From: Glandiceps talaboti
Taxonomy: Eukaryota > Hemichordata > Enteropneusta > Spengelidae
DNA length: 64,000 nt
NCBI RefSeq assembly: GCF_964340395.1
Contig: NC_135569.1
Span: forward strand, 15,517,519-15,581,518
Reading direction: 5' to 3'
Shown: in pieces, positions 52,856 to 64,000 of the stretch
How the letters are laid out: each line of letters begins with the position of its first letter
Numbering within the stretch: position 1 is the stretch's first letter
Program-made: the position numbers and the translations under genes
Notes under the pieces: model-generated
Database searches by the model: none
Seen by the model: only the letters and a program-made list of their open reading frames with translations
What the model was told of the DNA's origin: nothing

Positions 52856-53206
52856 TATGAAATTGTTACAAAATTTGGTATTCTTTGTTTTCAGCTGAAG
52901 GGTCCTATTTAAATCATAAGATCTCTAAATGGCCAATCCTATGACAACGTAGTAGTGGGGGGGGGGGGGTGGGGGGGGGGTAATTGTTACAAAATTTGGT
53001 ATTCTTTGTTTTCAGCTGAAGGGTCCTATTTAAATCATAAGATCTCTAAATGGCCAATCCTATGACAACATAGTAGTGGGGGGGGGGGGGGTAATTGTTA
53101 CAAAATTTGGTATTCTTTGTTTTCAGCTGAAGGGTCCTATTTAAATCATAAGATCTCTAAATGGCCAATCCTATGACAACACAGTAGTGGGGGAGGGGGG
53201 GGGGAA
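52856..53206. repeat. About 119-bp tandem repeat, 3 copies, each ending in poly-G
   Basis: Each unit contains aattgttacaaaatttggta, ttctttgttttcagctgaag and ggccaatcctatgacaac, followed by a G-run of different length and interruption. Confidence 0.95.
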
Positions 53207-54405
53207 TTGATGCCCTATATATTTTCAATTTGATGAAACACTTAAGTTTTCAGTTTCACTTTTTTAGAATTAATATATAAATGTTTGCAAACGCCTACAA
53301 ATGAAAGTGTTACATCCCCATACTATTTCAAAAAGACACTCGTATAATTTATTAATTAGGAATACTAGTATATATTAATTAGGAATACTGATTAGAAGTT
53401 AGAAGATTAATTGGTTATTATTAGTTATTAATTGGGTGCAAATTACAGGATAAAGTCTAATCTAAATGCCAGCGAAAAGAAGAGTGCCTTCTTGAAGTAA
53501 TATTGGGATAATAAAACTTGTTTGTAGTTTGTTCAAGTAACTTGATGAACTTAGTTTCTACCTATAAACTTATTTGTATTTCATTTTCGAAATTTAAAGT
53601 TAATGCATTACAATTTTGAATTTCTAAGATGTAGGGGAGAAATACTGTTTTCATTCTGGCTTTTCTTGGTTGAATAATAAAATTTGAATATAGTATTTTG
53701 TGAATAGAACATGTAGCCAGGATTCTATAACGGTTCATTAGAGTTCCTGTGAGTTTGGAGTTTGGGTTTTCACGAAACGTGTTATTTTAATTTAGTGATA
53801 GTGTTTTGGTCACTTGTAGTTTTTTTATGTACAAACAAATATCCCTCCTGGTAGAAAGAGGATTAATCTAACCCACCCACCCACCCCTTTCCAGTAGAAA
53901 GAGGAATAACTTCCCCCTCCGACTTCTAAGGTTTTGACTTGTATGGCCGAATATCGATAACTTAGTTTTAACAACTTAACAAGTAGAATTTTGTATCAGG
54001 TTGTCGTTTATACAATAAACTTGATAGCATAAAAATAGTTTCGCTAGACAAATTCTATTGTCTATTCTTAGCATTGGGATCTATGCTTCAGGTAGAAATA
54101 CAACAATGTCTTGGGCCATAATTATGATTTTTGCAATATTAGCTATTTCATAGTTTTAATTAAGTTTTAATGATAGCCAAATATAATAGCAGAATTTAGT
54201 TAGTGCTGAGAATAACAAAATCGTTTTGAATGCTGTTGGATAGGACTCGGGCTTAAAAATGTTACAAATCACAATTAGAGAAATTTAATAGAATTTTTCT
54301 CATGAATTGTTCTTTTTCAACATCTGGAAATACCAGTACTTGGAATAATTTTTAGTTTTGTTTTAGTTGTGGGGGGTTGTTGTTGTATCTTGGGGGGGGG
54401 GGGGC
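53207..54405. other. Intergenic, no recognised feature
   Basis: AT-rich; attaattaggaatact occurs twice near 53350; G-run at 54390. Confidence 0.6.
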
Positions 54406-55790
54406 AACACCAATTGCAGGGCTTTAATTTTGTAAATATTAATATGTATCGAGACTAAATGTTTGCTCACAGTGCCATGGGTTTTGAGAAATTGATTAGA
54501 AATTACTTTGTTGGTTATATTGCACTCCAGGAAATGGCATCATTTGTACAAGCGATTTTTATTTTTGTGAGCAATAGTAATTATAGGGCCTTAATTTTGG
54601 ATGTAAATTAGTATTGAGACACAAATGTTTGGTCCACTATGTAATGGCTTATCTTATGAATTATTTTACACTACTGGTATGTAGCAACATTTGAACGAAC
54701 GCAATAGTAATTATAGTTAACTATAATTATAATTTAGTTAGTATCGAGACACAAATGTTTGATCCCTATGTCATGGGTTTTGAGAAATTGTATGAGTAGA
54801 ATTTTTCTTATACATTAATTTTTACAATTCTGGAAATGACAACATTTGGAGGAATGAATTTTTGTGAGCAATAGTAATTATATAGGGCCTTAATTTTGTA
54901 TGTAAATTAGTACAGACACAAATTGTTGGTCACTGTCATTGGCTTTGAGAAGTTAACTAGAATGTTTCTTATTTTTTTACACTGGAAATGACAACATTTG
55001 GAGGAATGAATTTTTGTGAGCAACAGTAATTATATAGGGCCTTAATTTTGTATGTAAATTAGTACAGACACAAATTGTTGGTCACTGTCATTGGCTTTGA
55101 GAAGTTAACTAGAATGTTTCTTATTTTTTTACACTAAAAATGGCAACATTTGGATGAACGAATTGTTTTTTGATAATTATAGAGCCTTAATTTTATATGT
55201 AAATAAAGACACAAATGTCTGGTCCACTGTGTCATGGCTATAAGATTTCACTGTGTCGTGGCTATAAGAATTCACTGTGTCATATGGCTATAAGAATTCA
55301 CTGTGTCATGGCTATAAGATTTCACTGTGTCATGGCTATAAGATTGCACTGTGTCATGGCTATAAGAATTCACTGTGTCATGGCTATAAGATTTCACTGT
55401 GTCGTGGCTATAAGAATTCACTGTGTCATGGCTATAAGAATTCACTGTGTCATGGCTATAAGAATTCACTGTGTCATGGCTATAAGATTTCACTGTGTCA
55501 TGGCTATAAGAATTCACTGTGTCATGGCTATAAGAATTCACTGTGTCATGGCTATAAGATTTCACTGTGTCATGGCTATAAGAATTCACTGTGTCATGGC
55601 TATAAGAATTCACTGTGTCATGGCTGTAAGATTTCACTATAATTTTTTCTTATGAATTATTTTACACATCTGGAAATAGCAACATCTGGACGAACACACA
55701 ATAGTAATTACAGGGCCTTGATTCTGTATGTAAATTAGTATCATGACACAAATGGTTGATCACTGTGCCATGGGTTTTGAGAAATTGATT
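54406..55790. repeat. Degenerate tandem repeat of about 145-170 bp
   Basis: Segments agggccttaattttgtatg, gacacaaatgtttggtc, catgggttttgagaaattg and ctggaaatgacaacatttgg recur in order about seven times. Confidence 0.88.
55225..55640. repeat. 24-bp minisatellite nested in the larger repeat, about 17 copies
   Basis: The unit is cactgtgtcatggctataag plus aatt or attt. It lies exactly where one larger unit has ccactgtgtcatggct. Because 24 divides by 3, long ORFs arise by chance. Confidence 0.97.
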
Positions 55791-55904
55791 AGAAATAATT
55801 TTCTTTTTATTGACTTTTAATGAAAAGAAATAAAATTTATCTTTAATGAAAGAAATATTTCAATTCAACTTTGTATTTGTAGAAACAATCGTGAGGGCAT
55901 TTTA

Positions 55905-58428
55905 ATTTTACATTTAGTTAACTAGTTTTTACAAAAACTGTTAATTTTAGAGTGGGAACCCTAAATAGAAGTGGCACAGTCTGTATTTCTCAAAACAACC
56001 TATTTTAAGTTTACATTTAGTTAACTAGTTTTGGAGTAATTTTAGTATGGAACCCTAAATATAAGTGGCACATCTAGAAAAAACTATTTTAAGTTTACAT
56101 TTGGTTTAACTAGTTTTGGGATAATTTTATTATGGGAACCCTAAATAGAAGTGGCACAGTCTGTATTTTAAACAACCTAATTTAAGTTTACATTTGGTTT
56201 AACTAGTTTTGGTGTAATTTTAGTATGGGAACCCTAAATAGAAGTGGCACAGTCTGTATTTCTCAAAACAACCTAATTTAAGTTTACATTTGGTTTAACT
56301 AGTTTTGGAGTAATTTTAGTATGGGAACCCTAAATAGAAGTGGCACAGTCTGTATTTCTCAAAACAACCTATTTTAAGTTTACATTTAGTTAACTAGTTT
56401 TGGAGTAATTTTAGTATGGGAACCCTAAATAGAAGTGGCACAGTCTGTATTTCTCAAAACAACCTATTTTAAGTTTACATTTAGTTAACTAGTTTTGGGA
56501 TAATTTTAATATTGGACCCTAAATAGAAGTGGCACATCTAGAAAAAACTATTTTAAGTTTACAGTTGGTTAACTAGTTTTGGTGTAATTTAAGTATGGGA
56601 ACCCTAAATAGAAGTGGCACATCTAGAAAAAACTATTTTAAGTTTACAGTTGGTTAACTAGTTTGGGATAATTTTAATATGGGAACCCTAAATAGTAGTG
56701 GCACATCTAGAAAAAACTATTTTAAGTTTACAGTTGGTTAACTAGTTTTGGGGTAATTTTAGTATGGGAACCCTAAATAGAAGTGGCACATCTATAAAAA
56801 AAAACTATTTTAAGTTTACAGTTGGTTAACTAGTTTGGGATAATTTTAATATGGAACCCTAAATAGAAGTGGGACATCTAGAAAAAACTATTTTAAGTTT
56901 ACAGTTGGTTAACTAGTTTGGGATAATTTTAGTATGGGAACCCTAAATAGAGGTGGCATATCTAGAAAAACCTATTTTAAGTTTACAGTTGGTTAACTAG
57001 TTTTGGGATAATTTTAATATTGGACCCTAAATAGAAGTGGCACATCTAGAAAAAACTATTTTAAGTTTACAGTTGGTTAACTAGTTTTGGTGTAATTCTA
57101 GTATGGGAAACCTAAATAGAAGTGGCACATCTAGAAAAAACTATTTTAAGTTTACAGTTGGTTAACTAGTTTTCGGATAATTTTAGTATGGGAACCCTAA
57201 ATAGAAGTGGCATATCTAGAAAAAACTATTTTAAGTTTACATTTGGTTAACTAGTTTTGGGATAATTTTAGTATGGGAACCCTAAATAGAAGTGGCATAT
57301 CTAGAAAAAACTATTTTAAGTTTACATTTGGTTAACTAGTTTTGGGATAATTTTAGTATGGGAACCCTAAATAGAAGTGGCATATCTATAAAAAACTATT
57401 TTAAGTTTACATTTGGTTAACTAGTTTTGGGATAATTTTAGTATGGGAACCCTAAATAGAAGTGGCATATCTAGAAAAAACTATTTTAAGTTTACATTTG
57501 GTTAACTAGTTTTGGGATAATTTTAATGTGGAACCCTAAATAGAAGTGGCACATCTTGAAAAAACTATTTTAAGTTTACAGTTGGTTAACTAGTTTGGGA
57601 TAATTTTAGTATGGGAACCCTAAATAGAAGTGGCATATCTAGAAAAAACTATTTTAAGTTTACATTTGGTTAACTAGTTTGGGGATAATTTTAGTATGGG
57701 ACCCTAAATAGAAGTGGCACATCTAGAAAAAACTATTTTAAGTTTACAGTTGGTTAACTAGTTTTGTGATAATTTTAGTATGGGAACCCTAAATAGAAGT
57801 GGCATATCTAGAAAAAACTATTTTAAGTTTACAGTTGGTTAACTAGTTTGGGATAATTTTAGTATGGGAACCCTAAATAGAAGTGGCATATCTAGAAAAA
57901 ACTATTTTAAGTTTACATTTGGTTAACTAGTTTTGGGATAATTTTAATATGGAACCCTAAATAGAAGTGGCACATCTTGAAAAAAAACTTTTTTAAGTTT
58001 ACAGTTGGTTAATTAGTTTTGGGATAATTTTAATATGGAACCCTAAATAGAAGTGGCACATCTTGAAAAAACTTTTTTAAGTTTACAGTTGGTTAACTAG
58101 TTTGGGATAATTTTAGTATGGGAACCCTAAATAGAAGTGGCATATCTAGAAAAACCTATTTTAAGTTTACAGTTGGTTAACTAGTTTTGGATAATTTTAG
58201 TATGGGAACCCTATATAGAAGTGGCACAGTCTGTATTTCCCAAAACAACCTACTTTAAGTTTACATTTAGTTAAATAGTTTTTGCGAAAACTGTTAATTT
58301 TAGAATGGGAACCCTAATTAGAAGTGGCACAGTCTGTATTTCGAGGAACAACCTATTTTAAGTTTACATTTGGTTAACTAGTTTTGGGGTAACTTTAGTA
58401 TGGGACCCTAAATAGAAGTGGTGTTCGG
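55905..58428. repeat. About 86-bp tandem array, 29 units, two unit types
   Basis: The core is gggaaccctaaatagaagtg and ttaagtttacatttggttaa ctagttttgg-type sequence (two pieces). Outer units carry cacagtctgtatttctcaaa; inner ones carry catatctagaaaaaacta. Confidence 0.97.
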
Positions 58429-58618
58429 TGGTTATACGCAATGGTTTTCAAGTTTGTGTTTGGTAAATAGTCTAATATAAACATCGATGATTTTTCATTT
58501 AAACATGGTAAAATACATTTTTTTAGGTTTTGAAAGAAACGTATATACGGTGGCTGAATTTAGAGGAATCTGGGTATACCCGAGAACAACTTTGTGGACA
58601 TGACTATGTATGACGTAC

Positions 58619-59251
58619 CTATTCAAATTTGTTTGTCGATAAATTTTGGTTTGTATTTTGTATTTGTAGATAAATTTTGATGTGTATTTTGTATTTGTAT
58701 TTTGCGTTCTTCATGTTTTCGAAAATGGGGAATATTACAGTTTGTGCCACTTGAACAACTAATGACAAATTTTCCTCCTGACAAAACCCTCTAAATCCTA
58801 ACCTGTAAACCCGGGCCGCCACCATCCCGCCAAAAAAACTACCACGCCGAAATTGCCCCCATTCCCATCCAAGGGGCCCAAATGCAGCAGAAAGAACTAA
58901 CATTGCAAACCGACTTATCTCATATACCATCCGTCGACGTTCTCGCAGGGACCAAACCATGATAAATTGACGAACCAATACGCAAACCATTGACTTCCAT
59001 TCTCGAACAGTCTCTATTAAACGGCGAACAAACATCTGAAGCAAACACAGCATCCATACGGTGATACACATTGCAATTTTTCCTTCCAACTTCCTCTTTT
59101 CGACCAGTGAGCGAAGTAGACAGCATACAGCATCCAGGACCCATACCAAACATCGGAATATTCTTCTATCATCCACTCTCAGCAGTACAAGGCTTCGGAC
59201 ATATACTATGACGACATAGACCAGGGTGAGCAGCACAATACCAGTATCCAT
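58619..59251 (-). CDS. Unknown intronless 210-codon gene, hydrophobic Arg-rich protein
   Basis: The ATG at 59251 has A at -3 and G at +4, and lies 64 bp downstream of TATATAAA. The protein begins MDTGIVLLTLVYVVIVYVRS and has about five hydrophobic stretches (residues about 5-25, 33-47, 59-76, 86-100, 113-128) separated by Arg/Lys/Glu-rich linkers (LVEKRKLEGK, RRLIETVREWKS, RERRRMVYEISR). The linkers look like loose internal repeats of about 27-30 residues. Residues about 130-165 are Gly/Arg/Phe-rich. The last 30 residues (KNAKYKYKIHIKIYL) are AT-rich and may be non-conserved read-on into a small tandem repeat; a donor-like cag|gttagg near residue 152 could end an exon. The base composition is clearly richer in GC than its neighbours. 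I recognise no family. A multi-pass membrane protein or amphipathic-helix protein is possible. Confidence 0.55.
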   Translation of the reverse strand: MDTGIVLLTLVYVVIVYVRSLVLLRVDDRRIFRCLVWVLDAVCCLLRSLVEKRKLEGKIAMCITVWMLCLLQMFVRRLIETVREWKSMVCVLVRQFIMVWSLRERRRMVYEISRFAMLVLSAAFGPLGWEWGQFRRGSFFGGMVAARVYRLGFRGFCQEENLSLVVQVAQTVIFPIFENMKNAKYKYKIHIKIYLQIQNTNQNLSTNKFE

Positions 59252-59307
59252 CTTTGTTTATCGTTTGCTGGAGTCGCAAAGACAGTTTGAAAATGTATCA
59301 CGCGTCA

Positions 59308-59315
59308 TTTATATA
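59308..59315 (-). promoter_or_regulatory. TATA box TATATAAA of the minus-strand ORF
   Basis: On the minus strand, gggtatataaatgacgcg. The predicted transcription start is near 59285, giving a 5'UTR of about 33 nt. Confidence 0.6.
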
Positions 59316-59355
59316 CCCAACCCCAAGGTGTTAGCTTCCTATCGAGAACCATGAA

Positions 59356-59360
59356 CCAAT
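59356..59360 (+). promoter_or_regulatory. CCAAT box upstream of the TATA box
   Basis: gaaccaatcag on + (ctgattggttc on -) lies about 75 bp before the predicted start. A further CCAATCA is near 59513. Confidence 0.5.
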
Positions 59361-59825
59361 CAGACATAGAGGATCCAAATTTTTCTCTACCCCTCCAGGT
59401 GCACTACGTAGTGGCAGGGAAAACAATTGTGTTTGTAAGACTAGTTAGGTGTTGTTTGTTACAAATTGGTCAATCACTTGACAGGGAGTACACATGTTAG
59501 ATTTGACAGACAACCAATCAAAAGTCCGGAGTTGATTTCTCCACATTCTTTTATTTTACAGGAATACAAACTTATGTAACGTGCACAGGTGTTGCATACT
59601 ATGTAATGAAGGTGTAAACTGTAGCCTTCATCGCTTTATGCATGCAATGACGGATAAACGCCGGTATTGCTGATGAGTTATGAACGTATATGTGTCGACC
59701 TCCGCGTTTGAATGACGGTATATAAAAGTATAAAATTATGTGAAAACCAGGACGTGGTGGCGGGGCTATTGTCTTGGAATAAGGTGTTGTAGTTTGTTAC
59801 CAATTACTCAACTCGTTGACATATA
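59361..59825. other. Intergenic, upstream of the minus-strand ORF
   Basis: Several CCAAT-type motifs; no gene seen. Confidence 0.5.
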
Positions 59826-59826
59826 G

Positions 59827-60430
59827 TTTATTTATTTATTTCACGGAAGGCCGGCAACTCCCATGTACAGGCTCCTAAACATACAAAACACACAAGCATG
59901 TCAAACAAACAAAACTTAACAAAATGCACATAAAAACACATTACAAAGCAAATATATAAAACCAATATTGTCAGGTGGACTTGAGGTGACAATCTGGAAA
60001 ATTAAATTTGATAAATTAAAGGCAATATTCAAAATACGTTGTTATACATCTGTGAACGGCACAGTGTTTAAAAACATTAAATTTACTGGCATCAGGTTTG
60101 TAAACTTTCTAGTTCTCCGATCCGGCATCTGTGGAACTTCAAAATGTAACTTGAAAAGCATATATGGACTATCATAAACATTACTTACACACTTGTATAA
60201 GAATACCATGTCTAAGAACATCCTCCGCTGAGAGTGGATTGGCAAATCGAAAAACTTGCTTGACAAGTGCATATTATGACGGTTAAAAATGATTCCGTTC
60301 AATGAATTTTCCAGAACCCTTTCAATACTATCCTGTGGTTTATTTTGGCAAGGTGACCAAATGATTGAGCCCTATTCCAGAATACTCCGGGTGATCAACG
60401 GATGCTGTTCCTGCTCCAAACCACAATTGA
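59827..60430 (-). mobile_element. LINE 3' fragment with (AAAT)n tail, minus strand
   Basis: On the minus strand the frame reads KPQDSIERVLENSLNG, SQRRMFLDMVFLYKCVSNVY, DSPYMLFKLHFEVPQMPDRR. The SIERV...QRR-x-FLD-x-FLYK...SPYLL order is typical of LINE ORF2 ends. It has stops, then a 3'UTR ending ccgtgaaataaataaataaa at 59827-59845. Confidence 0.85.
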
Positions 60431-62160
60431 ATGGGAAGTTAAGGGAGGGGGGAGGGGGCGCTGTTGGCTAAGTACCCGTATCTCCAAGTATAGATTACGA
60501 TCCAACCTCTCCTTGTAAATCCCTCATTTATTTGTAAAGAAATCTCTTATTATGTATGAACACTGAAGTCGATTACCACTGTTATTTTATACTAGTGTAT
60601 CATACATTTGCACATCTCCAGAATACGGGAAGTAAACCATATAACTGCACAAATGAAAATCACTGTAGCCTGTGGGGACCGACAACGTTTCTTTGTGAGC
60701 TTGAAGGGAAGAGGGAACTGGGAAAAATTTGTACAAAATATTTTCTCATCAGCCCCCACCCCTTCCCTAAATTCTGTCCATTCTTCAGTTTGCATTTGCG
60801 CGGAAAAGTAATTCAGGCCAGATCTCTGTCTAAAATAGGTGGAACAACATTATCCACATATTAGGGCAAGAAATGGCAAGACAACTAGTTTATTAACTGT
60901 GGAAAGCTTCATATATATATATATATGTATATAATAAGAAGAATGTGTCACTGTGTTAACTGTCTACAATCGTAATGACGACTTTTGTACTCTATATATG
61001 AATACTATTTTAGTTGATAAAATAAAATTAACACATGTATGGCATCGTAGTTTTCGATGTATACCCAGTATTATACGTGATGAGCGTTCTTGTCGATGTC
61101 ACTCAGCAATCTGGAGCCATGATCTGGAGCATCCAAGTGAGTAGGGCGCCCCCTATGGTGTAATAAGAAAAGCATGTACGACTGTACTGTAGAATTATTG
61201 TACCATTCACATTCACAATCACATTCAGAAGATTTTTTCAAATACACCTCACGTCTGAATAAAGACTTGAATATGTGCTGAACATGAAACAATGAATCGA
61301 TTAACTAGAGATTCTTACATTAATACTTTGGTGACTTCCACACAAATGTTGAAGACATTCATTGACACTGTACCAGTCATTCTGTAACGTACACGTACGG
61401 TACAGTCTGTAAACTGACTGTAAACAGATCGCGGATACTGTAGGAGGTCAGTTACAAGACCGTCCCGACGATAGTATAGCCGATATTCACAGGTTAAAGT
61501 AGAGGAATATATATGATCCCTCAGATTTCATTGACATCGTGATATTGTCAGGTAAGTAACGTTAAACTTAAAGTAAGTAACGTTACGTGTACCTGGCTTT
61601 GTAAGTTGTTGTCTTGCTTGCAAACGGTGCACGGGAGGTGAATAATCCGACCATTTCTGAATAGAGAGATGGAACTGAGTGACAGTCGTGTCCCGACTTA
61701 TTCCGTCAGCAATCAGGACTATAGTCTGTACACCACAGTCATTTGTGTAAGTACGTACATTGAGACCAGACTTGTGATTACGACAAAACAAAAATAAACA
61801 AACATAACGACGACAACAGTAAGGCAGCGATCAATTTGGGGATAGGGGTGGAGGTCACCCCAATTTGGCACTCAAAGAAGGTATGGAGGGTCATCAAATT
61901 TACGAAATGAATAAAGGTGACGGGGGGGGGGGGGGTCACCTTGTTTTCAAAAACTAAACAAAATCATGAGCCATGCTTCTGTAATTAAATACCCATACAT
62001 TTATTAAACAAAACATGTATGTACATAAAATGAACCATAAATAATAAATAGCTATACATGTAAATATACATTAAAATATAACATAAATTCTTTGTCTCTT
62101 GATACATCCCATGCATATGACATGGAGTCACAAAACTGCACTATGGCTACATTTAAGCAA
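60431..62160. other. Intergenic, no gene recognised
   Basis: Overlapping short ORFs at 60556-60864 show no motif. Contains (TA)n at 60910, a perfect donor-like cag|gtaagt at 61550 and a G-run at 61922. No exon could be paired. Confidence 0.5.
61143..61161 (-). promoter_or_regulatory. CTCF-like motif
   Basis: The minus strand reads acaccatagggggcgccct, close to the CTCF core but with more mismatches than the site at 19629. Confidence 0.3.
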
Positions 62161-62164
62161 CAGT

Positions 62165-62342
62165 TATTTGTTAGAAATGACTTCTTGCTATTGCACGCCA
62201 TCAGTTGCGTTATGTCATCTTGTGGTATTAAAGCTTGCATGTGTAGCTGTACACATAACACATAAGAAATGAAATACCTTAAGATTTACTGGCTCTAAAA
62301 TCTGTTCCTCCATTGACCTGAACATGATAACTTGCACACAAA
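62165..62342 (-). repeat. Dispersed repeat R1, copy 2
   Basis: Reverse complement of the R1 copy at 45783-45960, with about 80-85% matches by eye. Confidence 0.8.
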
Positions 62343-62831
62343 CATGACCAGTTTAGGACACTTGGAAATAATATATGGCAAATACTGTGACTGAAAGTGC
62401 CAGACCTAGATATTGGATATTCAATGTGCATAGTTACTATAGTTCCTAATACCAATTTGTACATATAAGGTACAATGCTACAATCATCTCTGTTAGAAGT
62501 CCCAAATTGGTTTAGGGTTGAGATCAGTAATTCAATGTAGGATAAAAACTAAATTATGGGATGGGGTGAGGGAGGAGGTCATCGTCTCATTCTACATGTA
62601 TGAAGAAGATTTTGCTTTTATTATGAAATCTTTTTTGTACCCCAATAAAAACATTTTTAACTAGATTAAAACTAAACGTCTTTTGTAAGGGTAATCTTGA
62701 GTTTTTTTTGTTCCTACACATAATAATTGCTAGAATGCAACAATCTTGAAACTACCTCTGTGAGAGTGGTTGATGAATAATTTATGCTTAATAAATGAAT
62801 TAAGTTCATGGATCCTAGTCTCGTATCCCAA
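62343..62831. other. Intergenic, no recognised feature
   Basis: AT-rich; nothing supported. Confidence 0.6.
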
Positions 62832-64000
62832 GTAACATTTGTAAACAAATGACTTTCTTCCATTGCAGTGTATAATGAAAATAGAATAGAATAATTTGTA
62901 GGTAGAATGGAGATTGTCCAACCTCTACTGAAATGGAATAATCCTTCTCCTTAGTAATATTTCTAAACAAATGACTTTGTTCCATTGCAGTGTATGATGG
63001 AAATAGAATAGAATAATTAGTTTTTAGAATGGAGATTGTCCAACCTCTACTGAGATGGAATAATCCTTCTCCAAAGTAATATTTGTAAACAAATGACTTT
63101 GTTCAATTGCAGTATAGAAATGGAATAATTTGTAGGTACAATGGTGATGGTCCAACCTCTATTGAAATGGAATAATCCTTCTCCTTAGTAATCCTTCTCC
63201 TTAGTAAACAAATGACTTTGTTCTATTGCAGTGTATGATGGGAATATAATAGAATAATTTGTAGGTAGAATGGAGATTGTCCAACCTCTATTGAAATGGA
63301 ATAATCCTTCTCCTTAGGAATCCTTCTCCTTAGTAAACAAATGACTTTGTTCTATTGCAGTGTATGATGGGAATATAATAGAATAATTTGTAGGTAGAAT
63401 GGTGATTGTTCAACCTCTACTGAGATGGAATAATCCTTCTCCTTAGTAACATTTGTAAACAAATGACTTTGTTCCATTGCAGTGTAGGATGGGAATTGAA
63501 TAGAATAATTTGTTTTTAGAATAGTGATAGTCCAACCTCTATTGAAATTGATAATCTTCTCCTCAGTAACATTTGTAAACAAATGACTTTGTTCCATAGC
63601 AGTGTATGATGGGAATATAATAGAATAATTTGTAGGGAGAATGGAGATTGTCCAACCTCTATTGAAATGGAATAATCCTTCTCCTTAGTAACATTTGTAA
63701 ACAAATGACTTTGTTCCATTGCAGTGTAGGATGGGAATAGAATAGAATAATTTGTTTTTAGAATGGTGATAGTCCAACCTCTACTGAGATGGAATAATCC
63801 TTCTCCTTAGTAACATTTGTAAACAAATGACTTTGTTCCATTGCAGTGTAGGATGGGAATAGAATAGAATAATTTGTTTTTAGAATGGTGATAGTCCAAC
63901 CTCTACTGAGATGGAATAATCCTTCTCCTTAGTAATTCTACTCCTTAGTAAACAAATGACTTTGTGCTATTGCAGTGTATGATGGGAATATAATAGAATA
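62832..64000. repeat. 122-bp tandem array, about 10 copies, runs past the window end
   Basis: The unit contains aagtaacatttgtaaacaaa, tgactttgttccattgcagt and agtccaacctctactgagat. Spacing is 119-129 bp, the 129s from a small ccttctccttagtaa duplication. Confidence 0.97.

Noticed and set aside
55215-55655. 121-146 codon ORFs on both strands
   Set aside because: The 24-bp repeat has no stop in several frames; no start context, splice or conservation evidence.
60556-60864. 102-codon ORF and two overlapping ORFs
   Set aside because: Three frames are open by chance over about 200 bp; no motif, promoter or poly(A) support.
61540-61556. gtcag|gtaagt as the donor of a first exon
   Set aside because: A perfect donor, but no promoter, ATG or downstream acceptor within the window can be paired with it.

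Overview
The window looks like AT-rich nuclear DNA from an intron-rich metazoan, probably a marine invertebrate such as a hemichordate or cephalochordate. I infer this from many small phase-matched exons in kilobase introns, heavy minisatellite and microsatellite content, LINE and Penelope-type relics, and piggyBac-type MITEs. Nothing resembles a prokaryote. The species cannot be named from this sequence.

The main gene is on the + strand, 1235-42074. Nineteen exons join in one unbroken frame (894 codon positions, the first split with an upstream exon outside the window) and end at TAG 42072-42074. The product is a long Lys/Glu-rich coiled-coil protein with a poly-Pro hinge and a Ser-rich, non-coiled C-terminal tail. 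Its C-terminal coiled coil resembles the DUF4686 domain of CCDC30 as I remember it; this orthology is moderate, not proven. The 3'UTR may run to an AATAAA at 45045 followed by a strongly GT-rich stretch.

The introns hold most of the interest. Intron 3 carries about 8.15 kb of a 40-bp satellite with no length change over 201 consecutive units. Intron 11 is made mostly of two minisatellites: one repeats the 3' end of exon 11 plus its splice donor (10 copies), the other repeats the splice acceptor of exon 12 (5 copies). Intron 12 holds two decayed copies of exon 13. Introns 4, 6, 7 and 8 hold inverted-repeat elements, including a piggyBac-type MITE with TTAA flanks, a 375-bp palindrome and an element with a TCTCGCGAGA palindrome.

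From 45 to 64 kb the window is mainly intergenic. It holds LINE relics (45.3 kb on +, 59.8-60.4 kb on -), a Penelope-like GIY-YIG relic (47.8-48.25 kb), large tandem arrays (51.7, 54.4-55.8, 55.9-58.4 and 62.8-64 kb) and, on the minus strand, an apparently intronless 210-codon ORF at 58619-59251. That ORF has a TATA box, a CCAAT box and a strong start context, and is the best candidate for an undescribed gene here. One or two possible minus-strand terminal exons lie at 50.6-51.5 kb.
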